Assembly: GCF_900177645.1 (NCBI RefSeq)
Contig: NZ_FXAO01000006.1
Coordinates: 1-64,000 of the forward strand
Length of the DNA stretch: 64,000 nucleotides
Source of the DNA: Arenibacter troitsensis
GTDB taxonomy: Bacteria; Bacteroidota; Bacteroidia; Flavobacteriales; Flavobacteriaceae
Direction: 5' to 3'
The stretch's first letter is position 1. The number at the start of each line of letters is the position of its first letter. The position numbers and the translations under genes are program-made. Positions 43,808 to 52,077 of this stretch are shown piece after piece. Below the pieces are notes generated by a model that ran no database searches, was not told the DNA's origin, and worked only from the letters and a program-made list of their open reading frames with translations.

Positions 43808-44449
43808 TTAAAACCCCTTTACTTCTTCTTTTATCTTGGCGAAATGCTCCTCAAGGCCTTCAAAATTTCCTTCCTCTATCAGCTTTTTGTTGAAGAGGGA
43901 ACTACCCATGCCAACGCCCACAACACCAGCCTCAAAAAAAGATTTGATATTTTCCAAAGAAACTCCGCCTGTCGGCAAAAGCTTAATGTCGTTAAGTGGA
44001 GCCGCTATGTCCTTTATAAACCGTACCCCAAGCTGGCTGGCCGGGAATATTTTTACAGCCGATGCCCCTAAACTCCAAGCCTTATATATTTCCGTTGGGG
44101 AGTATGCTCCCGGAAAAATAGGTACCCCTTGTGCTACAGCCGTTTTAATAACGACCTCATCAATGATAGGGGTCACAATAAACTGGGCTCCCGCAGCAAC
44201 GGCCTCTTTATAATCCTCCATATTGCAGACCGTACCGGCACCCACATTAAGTTCTTGAAATTCGCTTCGGAGCATGGATATCATTTGGACAGCTCCCGGC
44301 GTGTTCATGGTTATCTCTATGGTATGAAGGCCCGCCCCTAAATACGCCTTGGCAATATCCGGCATTACGTCCATGGACACCCCCCTTACTATACCCACAA
44401 TAGGTGCCTTATTATAGAGCTCCCACGAAAATGCTACTTTATTTGACAT
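43808..44449 (-). CDS. KDPG/KDPGal aldolase (2-dehydro-3-deoxy-phosphoaldonate aldolase)
   Basis: 213 residues. Cleaves 2-keto-3-deoxy-6-phosphogalactonate (or -gluconate) to pyruvate and glyceraldehyde 3-phosphate. Class I aldolase residues: Glu45 (IEITMNT), GAGTVCN, GVPIFPGAYSPTE, Schiff-base Lys133 (AVKIFPASQLG), and LLPTGGVSLEN. It overlaps the upstream kinase gene by 11 bp, so the two enzymes act together. The kinase type favours galactonate. Confidence 0.93.
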   Translation of the reverse strand: MSNKVAFSWELYNKAPIVGIVRGVSMDVMPDIAKAYLGAGLHTIEITMNTPGAVQMISMLRSEFQELNVGAGTVCNMEDYKEAVAAGAQFIVTPIIDEVVIKTAVAQGVPIFPGAYSPTEIYKAWSLGASAVKIFPASQLGVRFIKDIAAPLNDIKLLPTGGVSLENIKSFFEAGVVGVGMGSSLFNKKLIEEGNFEGLEEHFAKIKEEVKGF

Positions 44450-45401
44450 GTGTTTCCAAAATTTTACGCTGCCCTAGCAGCAGGGCTGTTTCTATAATTC
44501 GTGGCTCGAAACATACGATTCTGCTCCCCTCCAGAAAGGACTTCAAAGCCAATTGGTACAATTCGTTTTGTATTCCCGTTACCGAAAGGTACACCGTTTC
44601 ACTTCTACTTTTCAAATGGGACAACTCCGCTCCTATCAACATCCCGGAAAGGAAATAATAGTTTTCGACATTGGAGGATTTATGTATCAAGCTATCTGCC
44701 CTAATGGAAAAAAAAGATGCCATCTGTTGGTTATCGACCCCTTTTTGTACTCCTTTCAAAAAGATGTCCTTATATAAAGGGCTCCATGGTGATTCTTCCA
44801 TGGAAGCCGACAAAATACTGTGCTTGCCTATAACCTCAAATAATTCCCCGGTCATATAAGTGGTAAAATCCATAAACCGCCCATCGTTGAATTGGATGTG
44901 TTTGCTGTGCGTTCCTGGCAACAAAAGAATTCCCTTTCCACTCTTTGGCAGGTAATCCGAAAGCCCAATAGCCTGGATTTCTTCCCCCCGCATTACATCG
45001 TTATTGGTCCTTGCTCCAGAAACTAAAAGAAGGTTCAAATTAGGACCTATAGCAATTAAATTGCTAATTAGACCTTCCCCTGTAAAGGAAATAGGGAATT
45101 TACAATAATCCAACTCCTGCATGCCAATGGATGAAGACAACATGCCCGAAGCCACCAAAAAACCCATTCCAGCTTCCGGTACACCCAACTTTTCCAGCTG
45201 AGGCAATAAATAATCGGCAAAAAAGGCCTGCTGGGATAGTTTCTTTTGCTGTTTGTATGCATGATAGCATTTTTTAATCCCCATATCGGTCCTGATTTCC
45301 GATAGTATCTTTAAGGACTGCGTTTCCACCAAACGCAGTCTAAAATTGGAGGTGCCCCAATCACAACTAATAAATTTTTCGGGTAGCCCCATATTTGTCA
45401 T
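44439..45401 (-). CDS. dgoK: 2-dehydro-3-deoxygalactonokinase (DgoK family)
   Basis: 320 residues from the ATG at 45401. Signature phosphate-1 motif FISCDWGTSNFRLRLVE, then MLSSSIGMQELDYCKFPIS, LLLVSGARTNNDVMRGEE, ILLLPGTHSKHIQFNDG and YYFLSGMLIGAELSHLKS. It phosphorylates 2-keto-3-deoxygalactonate; the product is cut by the overlapping aldolase gene. No galactose dehydrogenase or galactonate dehydratase gene is seen in the window, so the route is incomplete here. Confidence 0.92.
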   Translation of the reverse strand: MTNMGLPEKFISCDWGTSNFRLRLVETQSLKILSEIRTDMGIKKCYHAYKQQKKLSQQAFFADYLLPQLEKLGVPEAGMGFLVASGMLSSSIGMQELDYCKFPISFTGEGLISNLIAIGPNLNLLLVSGARTNNDVMRGEEIQAIGLSDYLPKSGKGILLLPGTHSKHIQFNDGRFMDFTTYMTGELFEVIGKHSILSASMEESPWSPLYKDIFLKGVQKGVDNQQMASFFSIRADSLIHKSSNVENYYFLSGMLIGAELSHLKSRSETVYLSVTGIQNELYQLALKSFLEGSRIVCFEPRIIETALLLGQRKILETHVK

Positions 45402-45404
45402 CAA

Positions 45405-45933
45405 GCTTAAATTGCTCTTTTTTTATATTCCGGTTATCGCAACGTGCAATGGCCCATCAACGCTCTTCAATATCATCGATCCCTATTCTTTGAAGGGTAA
45501 ATAAATATCCAACAGAAACTAGAGCTTGTTCTAAAGATGCCATTATTCCCGAAAAATACGTTATTTTTTTTCATCGCTAAAACATATATCGGTCGCCTAG
45601 CAAGTATTGGCTCAAATTCCATGTTTACTTTTTGTTGCCCGGATGGCTTCATCTTATATTTCTTCCACTATAGGTCAAATCCTTGAAATATAGACAGGTA
45701 GGACCATTTCCCTTAAAAATCATCGATAAAATATGGGGATTGACCTAGGGAATCCACGTTTCAATCTATTTCATTTAATTCCAAATTTGGAGGTTGGAAG
45801 CGTGGTTTGACTACAATTTGGAAAACAACATAAGTATAAAACAAGCCGAATTGTCCATGAACATTATGGAAGCTAGCTTTCTAACAACAAATCAATTCCA
45901 CTAGTTTTGGATAAATTTTATAATGACCTAGTA
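45405..45933. other. Intergenic gap with a possible coding remnant
   Basis: 529 bp. A plus-strand frame at 45779-45904 reads protein-like (EAWFDYNLENNISIKQAELS, then MNIMEASF) but has no start and opens just after a stop, so it may be the tail of a dead gene. I do not recognise it. Nothing else is evident. Confidence 0.35.
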
Positions 45934-47187
45934 TTAGTTGGTCTTACGTTTTTTAAACCACAGGTCCTCCAAACTTAAATTCAAGGTCAGTACATGGTAA
46001 TTTTCCTTGACGAGTATATTTTCTATTAATCCTGTGGATCCATAGGAATAAGATAAATTGAGCATAGAATTATTACCCCGGCCAATAGGCAAACCAATAC
46101 CGGCAGTAAAATTATAACCTTCTATTTTCTCATCGTTAAGGGACAAATACCCAGTATCATAGTTGAACCCCGTTCTATAGCGAATACGCTGATTAAATTT
46201 ATAACTGGCAGCATTTCTAACGAATTCCAAACCTACGGCATAGATATCCTGATCAACGTATGTACCAATATTCTCGGACTGTTCGGTATCACTCCAGTAA
46301 TTCTTTTTATAATCGGCATTTATGGTAAAGGATTTCAGGAAGTTGGCACTTAACCCAACACCAAGTTCCAATGGCATATTGAAGTCGGAAACAGTATCAC
46401 TTTCATCCTCTTCCACCTCTATTTCAACCCCGCCAAGACTTTTAATTACAGAACGCCTTACATTACCCTTAAGACTTGTGGGTAGTTGTACCGTACTTCC
46501 AATGGTGATTTTGTTTGTAAGGTCGTATTGCAATCCAAGACCAACACGGGCACCACTGTAATTGGTATCCTCGGTGGAGACCAGGGCACTACCGTAAACC
46601 TGAAAGGATTCTTCTTCCTCAATTTTTCCAAATAATACGGAAAAACTGGCCCCAAACCTTAAATTATCAGTAATTCCATACCCCAGGTTGAAATTAAGAT
46701 CGCTCATACCCCCAAGTCCATTGACATTACTTTCGAAGGATTCTTCAGATCCCTCAATATTGGTTTTTACCCCTACCAGGGTATAACCAACATCGGTATA
46801 AGGAATAAGGGCAATACCTGCCCCCAGTCTTTCGGCTATCCGGAAGGCAAGGGCCAAATTGGAAAAGTTGAACGTGGTTTTGGATTCGTTGTATATCCTA
46901 TTGCTATAATCGTTGTATTTCCCTCTTATACCTACATCATAAAAAAATGAATTTTGGGGTATCAAGGCAAAATTGGCAGGATTTAAATTGTTAATTTCCG
47001 TATCCGATTTCAACGCTATTCCGGAGTATCCCATCCCATTGGTCCGCCCAATACTGGTCTGATTTATTACACCTAGACCATATAGGGAATAAGGGGAACT
47101 TGTAAGCCCTTCGGATTGCCCCAAAACAGGAATTGCGGATATAAATGTTAGAAACAGGGCCAAAAAAGGTAATTTATTCATCTTCAT
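45934..47187 (-). CDS. Outer-membrane beta-barrel protein (FadL/OMPP1-like appearance)
   Basis: About 417 residues; starts at 47199, 47190, 47187 or 47181 are possible, and the signal is KLPFLALFLTFISAIPVLGQ. The mature start SSPYSLYGLGVINQTSIGRTNGMGYSGIAL and NNLNPANFALI resemble OMPP1/FadL-type channels that begin with an N-terminal hatch. The remainder is alternating beta strands (DLNFNLGYGITDNLRFGASFSVLFG, GARVGLGLQYDLTNKITIG). The gene overlaps the 3' end of the DUF4270 lipoprotein gene by several bases, so they are co-expressed. Transport substrate unknown. Confidence 0.8.
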   Translation of the reverse strand: MKMNKLPFLALFLTFISAIPVLGQSEGLTSSPYSLYGLGVINQTSIGRTNGMGYSGIALKSDTEINNLNPANFALIPQNSFFYDVGIRGKYNDYSNRIYNESKTTFNFSNLALAFRIAERLGAGIALIPYTDVGYTLVGVKTNIEGSEESFESNVNGLGGMSDLNFNLGYGITDNLRFGASFSVLFGKIEEEESFQVYGSALVSTEDTNYSGARVGLGLQYDLTNKITIGSTVQLPTSLKGNVRRSVIKSLGGVEIEVEEDESDTVSDFNMPLELGVGLSANFLKSFTINADYKKNYWSDTEQSENIGTYVDQDIYAVGLEFVRNAASYKFNQRIRYRTGFNYDTGYLSLNDEKIEGYNFTAGIGLPIGRGNNSMLNLSYSYGSTGLIENILVKENYHVLTLNLSLEDLWFKKRKTN

Positions 47188-48493
47188 CATATATTGCATA
47201 GGTAAGTTCCAATTTTACACCTTGGTCAGAGCCCTCTGTTCCCATTAAAACAAAACGGTCTACAGTACTGTTATAATCCTCTGGCAAAAGAACAATTGCA
47301 TAGTCGGCATCCCTTTCCGTCGTCAATATTCCTTCAATGTAGGTTGTCAAGGGTATTTCGTAATAAATATCATTGAATTCTTGACCATCAAGGTTTAAAG
47401 TGGCTTGTATGGCAGCATTATCCGTTCCCACCAATTGTTCCGATAAATCGTTGTTTTGATCCACTATATACACCGATAAATTATCCCTTAAGGCCAGTTC
47501 ATCACTATAAGATCCGGCTACCGGTTTAATTTTTAGAACAGCATTTAACAGGGTGCCCTGTCCCGGAATATCGAATAGCGTTTTTAGATTCGTAAGTTCT
47601 ATTTTGGTGGTATATCCAATACCGGATTGCACAAAACTTTGATTGCCCGTTACGGAAGTATTGGGAACAACCTCCGAATCTGTAATTTTAGTTAAATATT
47701 CATTGGTTTCAACTACCGACATCTTGTTGAAGAATGGTATTGGACTACTGGCGGTGTTTATGGCAAAATTTGCTGTAAATAGTGTTCGACTATCCGCTCC
47801 GGGAATGCTATAATACATTCTCATTACACTTGTAGAAAAATCAAACCCCACTATGGACCCATCGTCGTCTTCGCCCGGTTGAAAGGTTAGCCCATGAAAG
47901 TAATCCTTAAATTCCTCGGTATTGGTAATATCCTTTTGTTGTAATTGATCAAAAATACCGAGCCCTAAAGTGTCGCTCAGTTTTATAAATAAAGAATCGG
48001 TTCCAAGAGGCCTTGGAGTGTAGGTTATGGAACCTAAATCTTCCTCGGAATATGCCACCTTGCTGGTATTGTAAAAATTGCTCCCATCCGCTGGCTCTAG
48101 AAGTTCACTTAACTCCTTAATATGGATGGTGTTGCTTTTAAGAGTGTCATTGTAGTAATAAGCGTCATATGTAAGAAAGAAGCCGATACTGTCATATTCC
48201 GCCTCTGAATCGATAGAATAACTGTTGGGCAACAATTCCACATAACTTGCACTTTTCACGGCCCCAAAAACTGGATCCAAATATTTACCTATCAACATAC
48301 GGCCGGCTTGTGAAGTTACGAGACTATCAAACTTCATGGTATAGGTTTCTACGTTCATAGTATCAATTTGCACTACCCGTATATTACTGTTGGTAAATGT
48401 CCCGCCGGCCACAAAATCGGAATCATTGATAGTATCATCGCTACATGAAACCACTAATGTCAGCAAAGCTAAAAGTCCTAGGAGTTTTCTCAT
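47174..48493 (-). CDS. DUF4270-family lipoprotein
   Basis: About 439 residues from the ATG at 48493 (MRKLLGLLALLTLVVSC lipobox); the open frame extends upstream only through a TTG. The pattern of DUF4270 is visible: DFVAGGTFTNSNIRVVQIDTM, LIGKYLDPVFGAVKSASYVEL, DSIGFFLTYDAYYYNDT, and KIELTNLKTLFDIPGQGTLLNAVLKIKP near the C-terminus. The family is Bacteroidetes-specific and uncharacterised. Its neighbours (outer-membrane barrel, Kelch, DUF4907, LytS/LytTR) recur with it in related genomes as far as I recall. Confidence 0.85.
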   Translation of the reverse strand: MRKLLGLLALLTLVVSCSDDTINDSDFVAGGTFTNSNIRVVQIDTMNVETYTMKFDSLVTSQAGRMLIGKYLDPVFGAVKSASYVELLPNSYSIDSEAEYDSIGFFLTYDAYYYNDTLKSNTIHIKELSELLEPADGSNFYNTSKVAYSEEDLGSITYTPRPLGTDSLFIKLSDTLGLGIFDQLQQKDITNTEEFKDYFHGLTFQPGEDDDGSIVGFDFSTSVMRMYYSIPGADSRTLFTANFAINTASSPIPFFNKMSVVETNEYLTKITDSEVVPNTSVTGNQSFVQSGIGYTTKIELTNLKTLFDIPGQGTLLNAVLKIKPVAGSYSDELALRDNLSVYIVDQNNDLSEQLVGTDNAAIQATLNLDGQEFNDIYYEIPLTTYIEGILTTERDADYAIVLLPEDYNSTVDRFVLMGTEGSDQGVKLELTYAIYDEDE

Positions 48494-48560
48494 TTGTTCA
48501 TTATTTGATACCAAAAGTAGATGCGTTTCCCAAGCCTAAAAACGCCAATAGACCAATCCA

Positions 48561-48568
48561 CAAACTTA
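48561..48568 (-). promoter_or_regulatory. Candidate -7 box (TAAGTTTG) for the DUF4270 gene
   Basis: Exact TAnnTTTG match on the minus strand, 68 bp upstream of the ATG at 48493. No TTG is found at the expected -33 distance. Confidence 0.4.
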
Positions 48569-48713
48569 TAAGACCAAATAGGGGATTTTAGCTATTAAAA
48601 AGGGTCTGCCATTGGTAGATAAAATAGCCGTTTTCATATGTTAAATAGCTTACTTTATCTATTTAAGTTTTAAACCCGAGGTTCGGCATCTAGTTTTGAA
48701 AAAAAAACAACTA

Positions 48714-49727
48714 ATGAAATACATTTATAACATGAAGGAAAGGGTAAACCACATTAGAATGTTAACTATGGCTAGCTTAACACTTTGCTTAATGGCCAGT
48801 TGCTCTAGCGACGATGAAGAGGAAGATTTAGGAAACTGGATAGATAAATCTGTATTTGATGGAAGTCCCCGTAGTGGTAGTGCCTATTTCACCATTGGAA
48901 ACATTGGATATAGTGGCGTAGGGTATGACGGGGATGATTACCTAACTTCCTTATGGGCCTATGATATGGATGGTGACTATTGGTCCCAAAAAGCCGATTT
49001 CCCAGGAACAGCAAGGAATGCCGCTGTAGGCTTTGCCATAAATGACAAAGGATATATAGGATCTGGTTATGATGGCCTGGACGAACTGTCTGATTTTTAT
49101 TCTTACGACCCAAGCACCAATACATGGACGGCAATTGCCCCGTTCCCATCTACCCCAAGGAGAAGTGCTATTGCATTTGGTATAAACGGCTATGGCTATT
49201 TCGGTACGGGTTTTGACGGTGACAACGATAGGAAGGACTTTTGGAAATACGACCCATCTTCCGATAGCTGGTCCGAGTTAGTAGGCTTTGGTGGAGACAA
49301 AAGAAGGGCTGCAACCACCTTTACCATAGGTGATACGGTATATATGGGAACCGGGGTTTCCAATGGTATTTATTTGAATGATTTTTGGACTTTTGATCCA
49401 GCCACAGAAAGTTGGACACAGAAATTGGATCTTGACGAAGAGGACGATTACTCCATTGTTCGAAGCAATGCATTAGGTTTTACCCTAAATGACCATGGCT
49501 ATATAGCCACTGGAACTTATGGGGGAACCTTACAATCTATTTGGGAATATGACCCTAGTACCGATACTTGGGAATCCAAAACTGATTTTGAAAGAACATC
49601 CAGACAGGATGCAGTGGTATTCTCCAACAACGTAAGGGCATTTATAGGGCTAGGACGCACTGGCAGCCTGTACTTGGATGATTTGGAGGAATTTTTGCCC
49701 TATGACGAATACGATGACGAAGACTAG
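48714..49727 (+). CDS. Kelch-repeat lipoprotein
   Basis: About 338 residues; ATG codons at 48714 and 48732 are both possible, followed by a lipobox (MASLTLCLMASC). The mature part has an acidic start (SSDDEEEDLGNW) and about six Kelch-type blades with the GYIGxGYDG and YDPSTNTWTAIAPFP patterns, ending in an acidic tail (EFLPYDEYDDED). It forms a propeller on the cell surface or in the periplasm. Transcribed divergently from the DUF4270 gene and followed by a terminator. Probably a binding protein; an enzyme role such as NanM-like mutarotase is less likely. Confidence 0.85.
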   Translation: MKYIYNMKERVNHIRMLTMASLTLCLMASCSSDDEEEDLGNWIDKSVFDGSPRSGSAYFTIGNIGYSGVGYDGDDYLTSLWAYDMDGDYWSQKADFPGTARNAAVGFAINDKGYIGSGYDGLDELSDFYSYDPSTNTWTAIAPFPSTPRRSAIAFGINGYGYFGTGFDGDNDRKDFWKYDPSSDSWSELVGFGGDKRRAATTFTIGDTVYMGTGVSNGIYLNDFWTFDPATESWTQKLDLDEEDDYSIVRSNALGFTLNDHGYIATGTYGGTLQSIWEYDPSTDTWESKTDFERTSRQDAVVFSNNVRAFIGLGRTGSLYLDDLEEFLPYDEYDDED

Positions 49728-49762
49728 TGATTTTGATTTTGTTTACTTATTGATTTTCAAAG

Positions 49763-49791
49763 AGAGCTATGCTAAACGGCATAGCTCTTTT
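49763..49791 (+). terminator. Intrinsic terminator after the Kelch gene
   Basis: 10-bp perfect stem AGAGCTATGC/GCATAGCTCT, loop TAAACG, then TTT. It lies 14 bp before the DUF4907 gene, so expression of the downstream genes may need read-through or a second promoter. Confidence 0.8.
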
Positions 49792-49805
49792 AAAATTAAA
49801 AATAT

Positions 49806-50150
49806 ATGAAAAGAATTCTAGTTGCATATACTCTAATTGCAGTAGTAACCGGATTATTATTTTTAAGGTTCACAGATTTCTCCTATGGCACCACAAAAAG
49901 CAAAACACCGCTGCATTCCGAAATATTTGAGGTTGGAGATGGTTACGGATATCAAATACTTTTGGAGGATAAAGTACTCATAAGACAGGAATACATTCCA
50001 ATTTTGGAAGGCAATCGGCCGTTTGCTACAGCCAAGAATGCGGACCGTACGGCAAATAAGGTTATCACCAAAATACTAAAAAAAGAGAGTCCTATTTTAA
50101 CAATTTCCGAACTGAAGGAATTACAGATTCCAGAGTTTAACCTATATTAG
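49806..50150 (+). CDS. DUF4907-family protein
   Basis: 114 residues: N-terminal membrane anchor or signal (ILVAYTLIAVVTGLLFL) and a single small domain with the DUF4907 pattern GDGYGYQILLEDKVLIRQEYIPILEGNRPFATAKNADRTANKVITKIL. The family is uncharacterised. It lies between the Kelch gene and a LytS-type kinase (8 bp upstream of it), which suggests a part in signalling or in the cell-surface complex. Confidence 0.8.
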   Translation: MKRILVAYTLIAVVTGLLFLRFTDFSYGTTKSKTPLHSEIFEVGDGYGYQILLEDKVLIRQEYIPILEGNRPFATAKNADRTANKVITKILKKESPILTISELKELQIPEFNLY

Positions 50151-50158
50151 GGCAGTAC

Positions 50159-51220
50159 ATGGTTCTTGACAAAAAAAATGTTCCGCAATGGCTTGTTCAC
50201 GCCCTACTTTGGCTTACGCTCTGTGGACTATTATTTTATCCCTTTCTCACCGAATCAAGAACCCTGCCCTATAGCCTCATGGCAAAATTACTCTCTGCCA
50301 TGGCACTCTTCTACCTTAATTACTATTATCTGGTGCCGAAAATATTACTAAAGGGCCGTATGTGGCACTATATTCTATTGTCTGTAACAGTCCTTTTAAC
50401 CATTGGCCTTTTCACAAGTATTGCTTTCCCGCCATTACCGCCCAACGACTTTCCAAGGCTGGAAGCTCATATGCGACAGCGAGGTGGGAATGGCCCCGGA
50501 GGATTCAGGCTTTTTATGATGAGCACATTTATCTTTGCCGTAACCTATATTTTCAGCACGATGTTAAAGGTGTATACGGAATGGCAGAAAAACGAAGATC
50601 TGAGGAAATTGGTGGAAAAAGAAAAAATACAGTCAGAACTTCAATTTTTAAAGACGCAATTAAGTCCACATTTTCTTTTTAATTCTTTAAACACCATTTA
50701 TTCACTTTCGGTTAAACAATCCCCGGACACCTCCGAAGCGGTCATCAATTTATCCGAACTTATGCGATATATGCTCTACGAGGCAGACAAAAAACTGGTA
50801 CCTTTAGGAAAAGAACTGGAATACATTAAAAGTTACGTGGCCTTGCAACGGCTCAGACTATCTGATGGGGAGGATGTCTTTCTAAAAATATCTGGCGAAG
50901 AAAGGGGAAAATTCGTACCACCGCTATTATTTATCTCCTTCATTGAAAACGCCTTTAAATATGGCACCGATTATAATGGAAAAACCTTTGTAAAAATAAA
51001 CCTTTTGGTAAACCAAGAGTCCATACATCTACAGGTGATCAACACAATAGGTACTTATAGGGCAAAAACCAAAAGTAGTGGGGTGGGTCTTGAAAACGTA
51101 AAAAATAGATTGAACTATTTGTACCCGAATTCGCATGTATTGCAGATTAATAACGACGGAAAGTCCTACGAGGTGAATTTAACTTTAAATTTAAAAAACT
51201 ATGAATTGCATAATCATTGA
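50159..51220 (+). CDS. LytS/YpdA-type sensor histidine kinase
   Basis: 353 residues. Four membrane helices (about 12-30, 38-60, 68-90, 117-137) without a periplasmic sensor domain, then the His_kinase domain with His171 (LKTQLSPHFLFNSLNTIYSLS), LSELMRYMLYEADKK, and an ATPase region (PPLLFISFIENAFKYG, SSGVGLENVKNRLNYLYP). It phosphorylates the LytTR regulator encoded next, whose gene overlaps by 20 bp. Target genes are probably those of the DUF4270/Kelch cluster (inference). Confidence 0.92.
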   Translation: MVLDKKNVPQWLVHALLWLTLCGLLFYPFLTESRTLPYSLMAKLLSAMALFYLNYYYLVPKILLKGRMWHYILLSVTVLLTIGLFTSIAFPPLPPNDFPRLEAHMRQRGGNGPGGFRLFMMSTFIFAVTYIFSTMLKVYTEWQKNEDLRKLVEKEKIQSELQFLKTQLSPHFLFNSLNTIYSLSVKQSPDTSEAVINLSELMRYMLYEADKKLVPLGKELEYIKSYVALQRLRLSDGEDVFLKISGEERGKFVPPLLFISFIENAFKYGTDYNGKTFVKINLLVNQESIHLQVINTIGTYRAKTKSSGVGLENVKNRLNYLYPNSHVLQINNDGKSYEVNLTLNLKNYELHNH

Positions 51221-51926
51221 TGATGAGCCCTTGGCTATAGATGTTTTGGCAGACTATTGCAAAAAAATAGATTTTACCGAAGTAGTAGGGACCTATACCA
51301 ATCCTTTGGATGCCATAACGGTCATAAAGGAAAAAAAAGTTGATGTCATTTTTTGTGATATTGAAATGCCACAAATTAGTGGCCTGGAATTTATAAACGC
51401 TCTGGAGAACCGGCCGTTATTTATTTTTACCACGGCCTATACGCAATATGCCGTAGAAGGTTTTGAACTCAATGCAGTCGATTACTTGGTAAAGCCAATT
51501 CCCTATCATAGGTTTATAAAGGCCATTTCAAGAACCAAAGAAATTTTGGCGCAAAAGGTAAAACCAACGGAGGCCAATATTTTCCCCTCATTTGGCAGAA
51601 ACAACGATATCCAGAAATTTATTTTTGTAAAATCTGAACACGAGAATGTAAAAATAAATTTGGATGATATAGAATACATCCAAGGACTAAAGGATTATTT
51701 AAAAATTCATATTGCCGGTACCAATAAGACCATCTTAACGCTTTTAAGCTTTAAGGATATAATGGAAAAACTGCCCAGTTACCAGTTCATAAGGGTACAT
51801 AAATCTTTCGTGGTCAACGTTAACGTAATTAGATCCATACAAAGGAACCGGATCGTAATCAACGATACGCGTATCCCTATCGGCGAAAGTCATAAGACCC
51901 AATTCTTTTCTTTTTTGGGATTGTAA
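51201..51926 (+). CDS. LytTR-family response regulator
   Basis: 241 residues. Receiver domain with Asp53 (VIFCDIEMPQISGLEF) and the conserved Lys in YLVKPIPYHRF. The C-terminal LytTR DNA-binding domain (about 140-238) shows FIFVKSEHENVKINLDDIEYIQGLKDYLKIH and FIRVHKSFVVNVNVI. Co-translated with the kinase (20-bp overlap). A weak inverted repeat at 51931-51965 follows the stop and may act as terminator. Confidence 0.94.
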   Translation: MNCIIIDDEPLAIDVLADYCKKIDFTEVVGTYTNPLDAITVIKEKKVDVIFCDIEMPQISGLEFINALENRPLFIFTTAYTQYAVEGFELNAVDYLVKPIPYHRFIKAISRTKEILAQKVKPTEANIFPSFGRNNDIQKFIFVKSEHENVKINLDDIEYIQGLKDYLKIHIAGTNKTILTLLSFKDIMEKLPSYQFIRVHKSFVVNVNVIRSIQRNRIVINDTRIPIGESHKTQFFSFLGL

Positions 51927-52077
51927 GAAGCCTATAATCAATAAAGGAAATTAATGATTTATAGGTTACATGAATACATGTATATCGAAGGAATGAAAAA
52001 TAAGTTCATTACTTCTTTACATCTGTTTATCTTTTAATCAATATTGTTCAATTCTTAATTAATGCATCCCCTTTTTC

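Noticed and set aside
36813-45401. Naming the sulfatase group a carrageenan or agar locus
   Set aside because: No carrageenase, agarase, anhydrogalactose dehydrogenase or cycloisomerase is present; only a galactose-type route is supported.
51931-51965. Inverted repeat CCTATAA..TTATAGG after the LytTR gene
   Set aside because: 21-nt loop and no T-tract, so not a convincing terminator; mentioned only with the gene.
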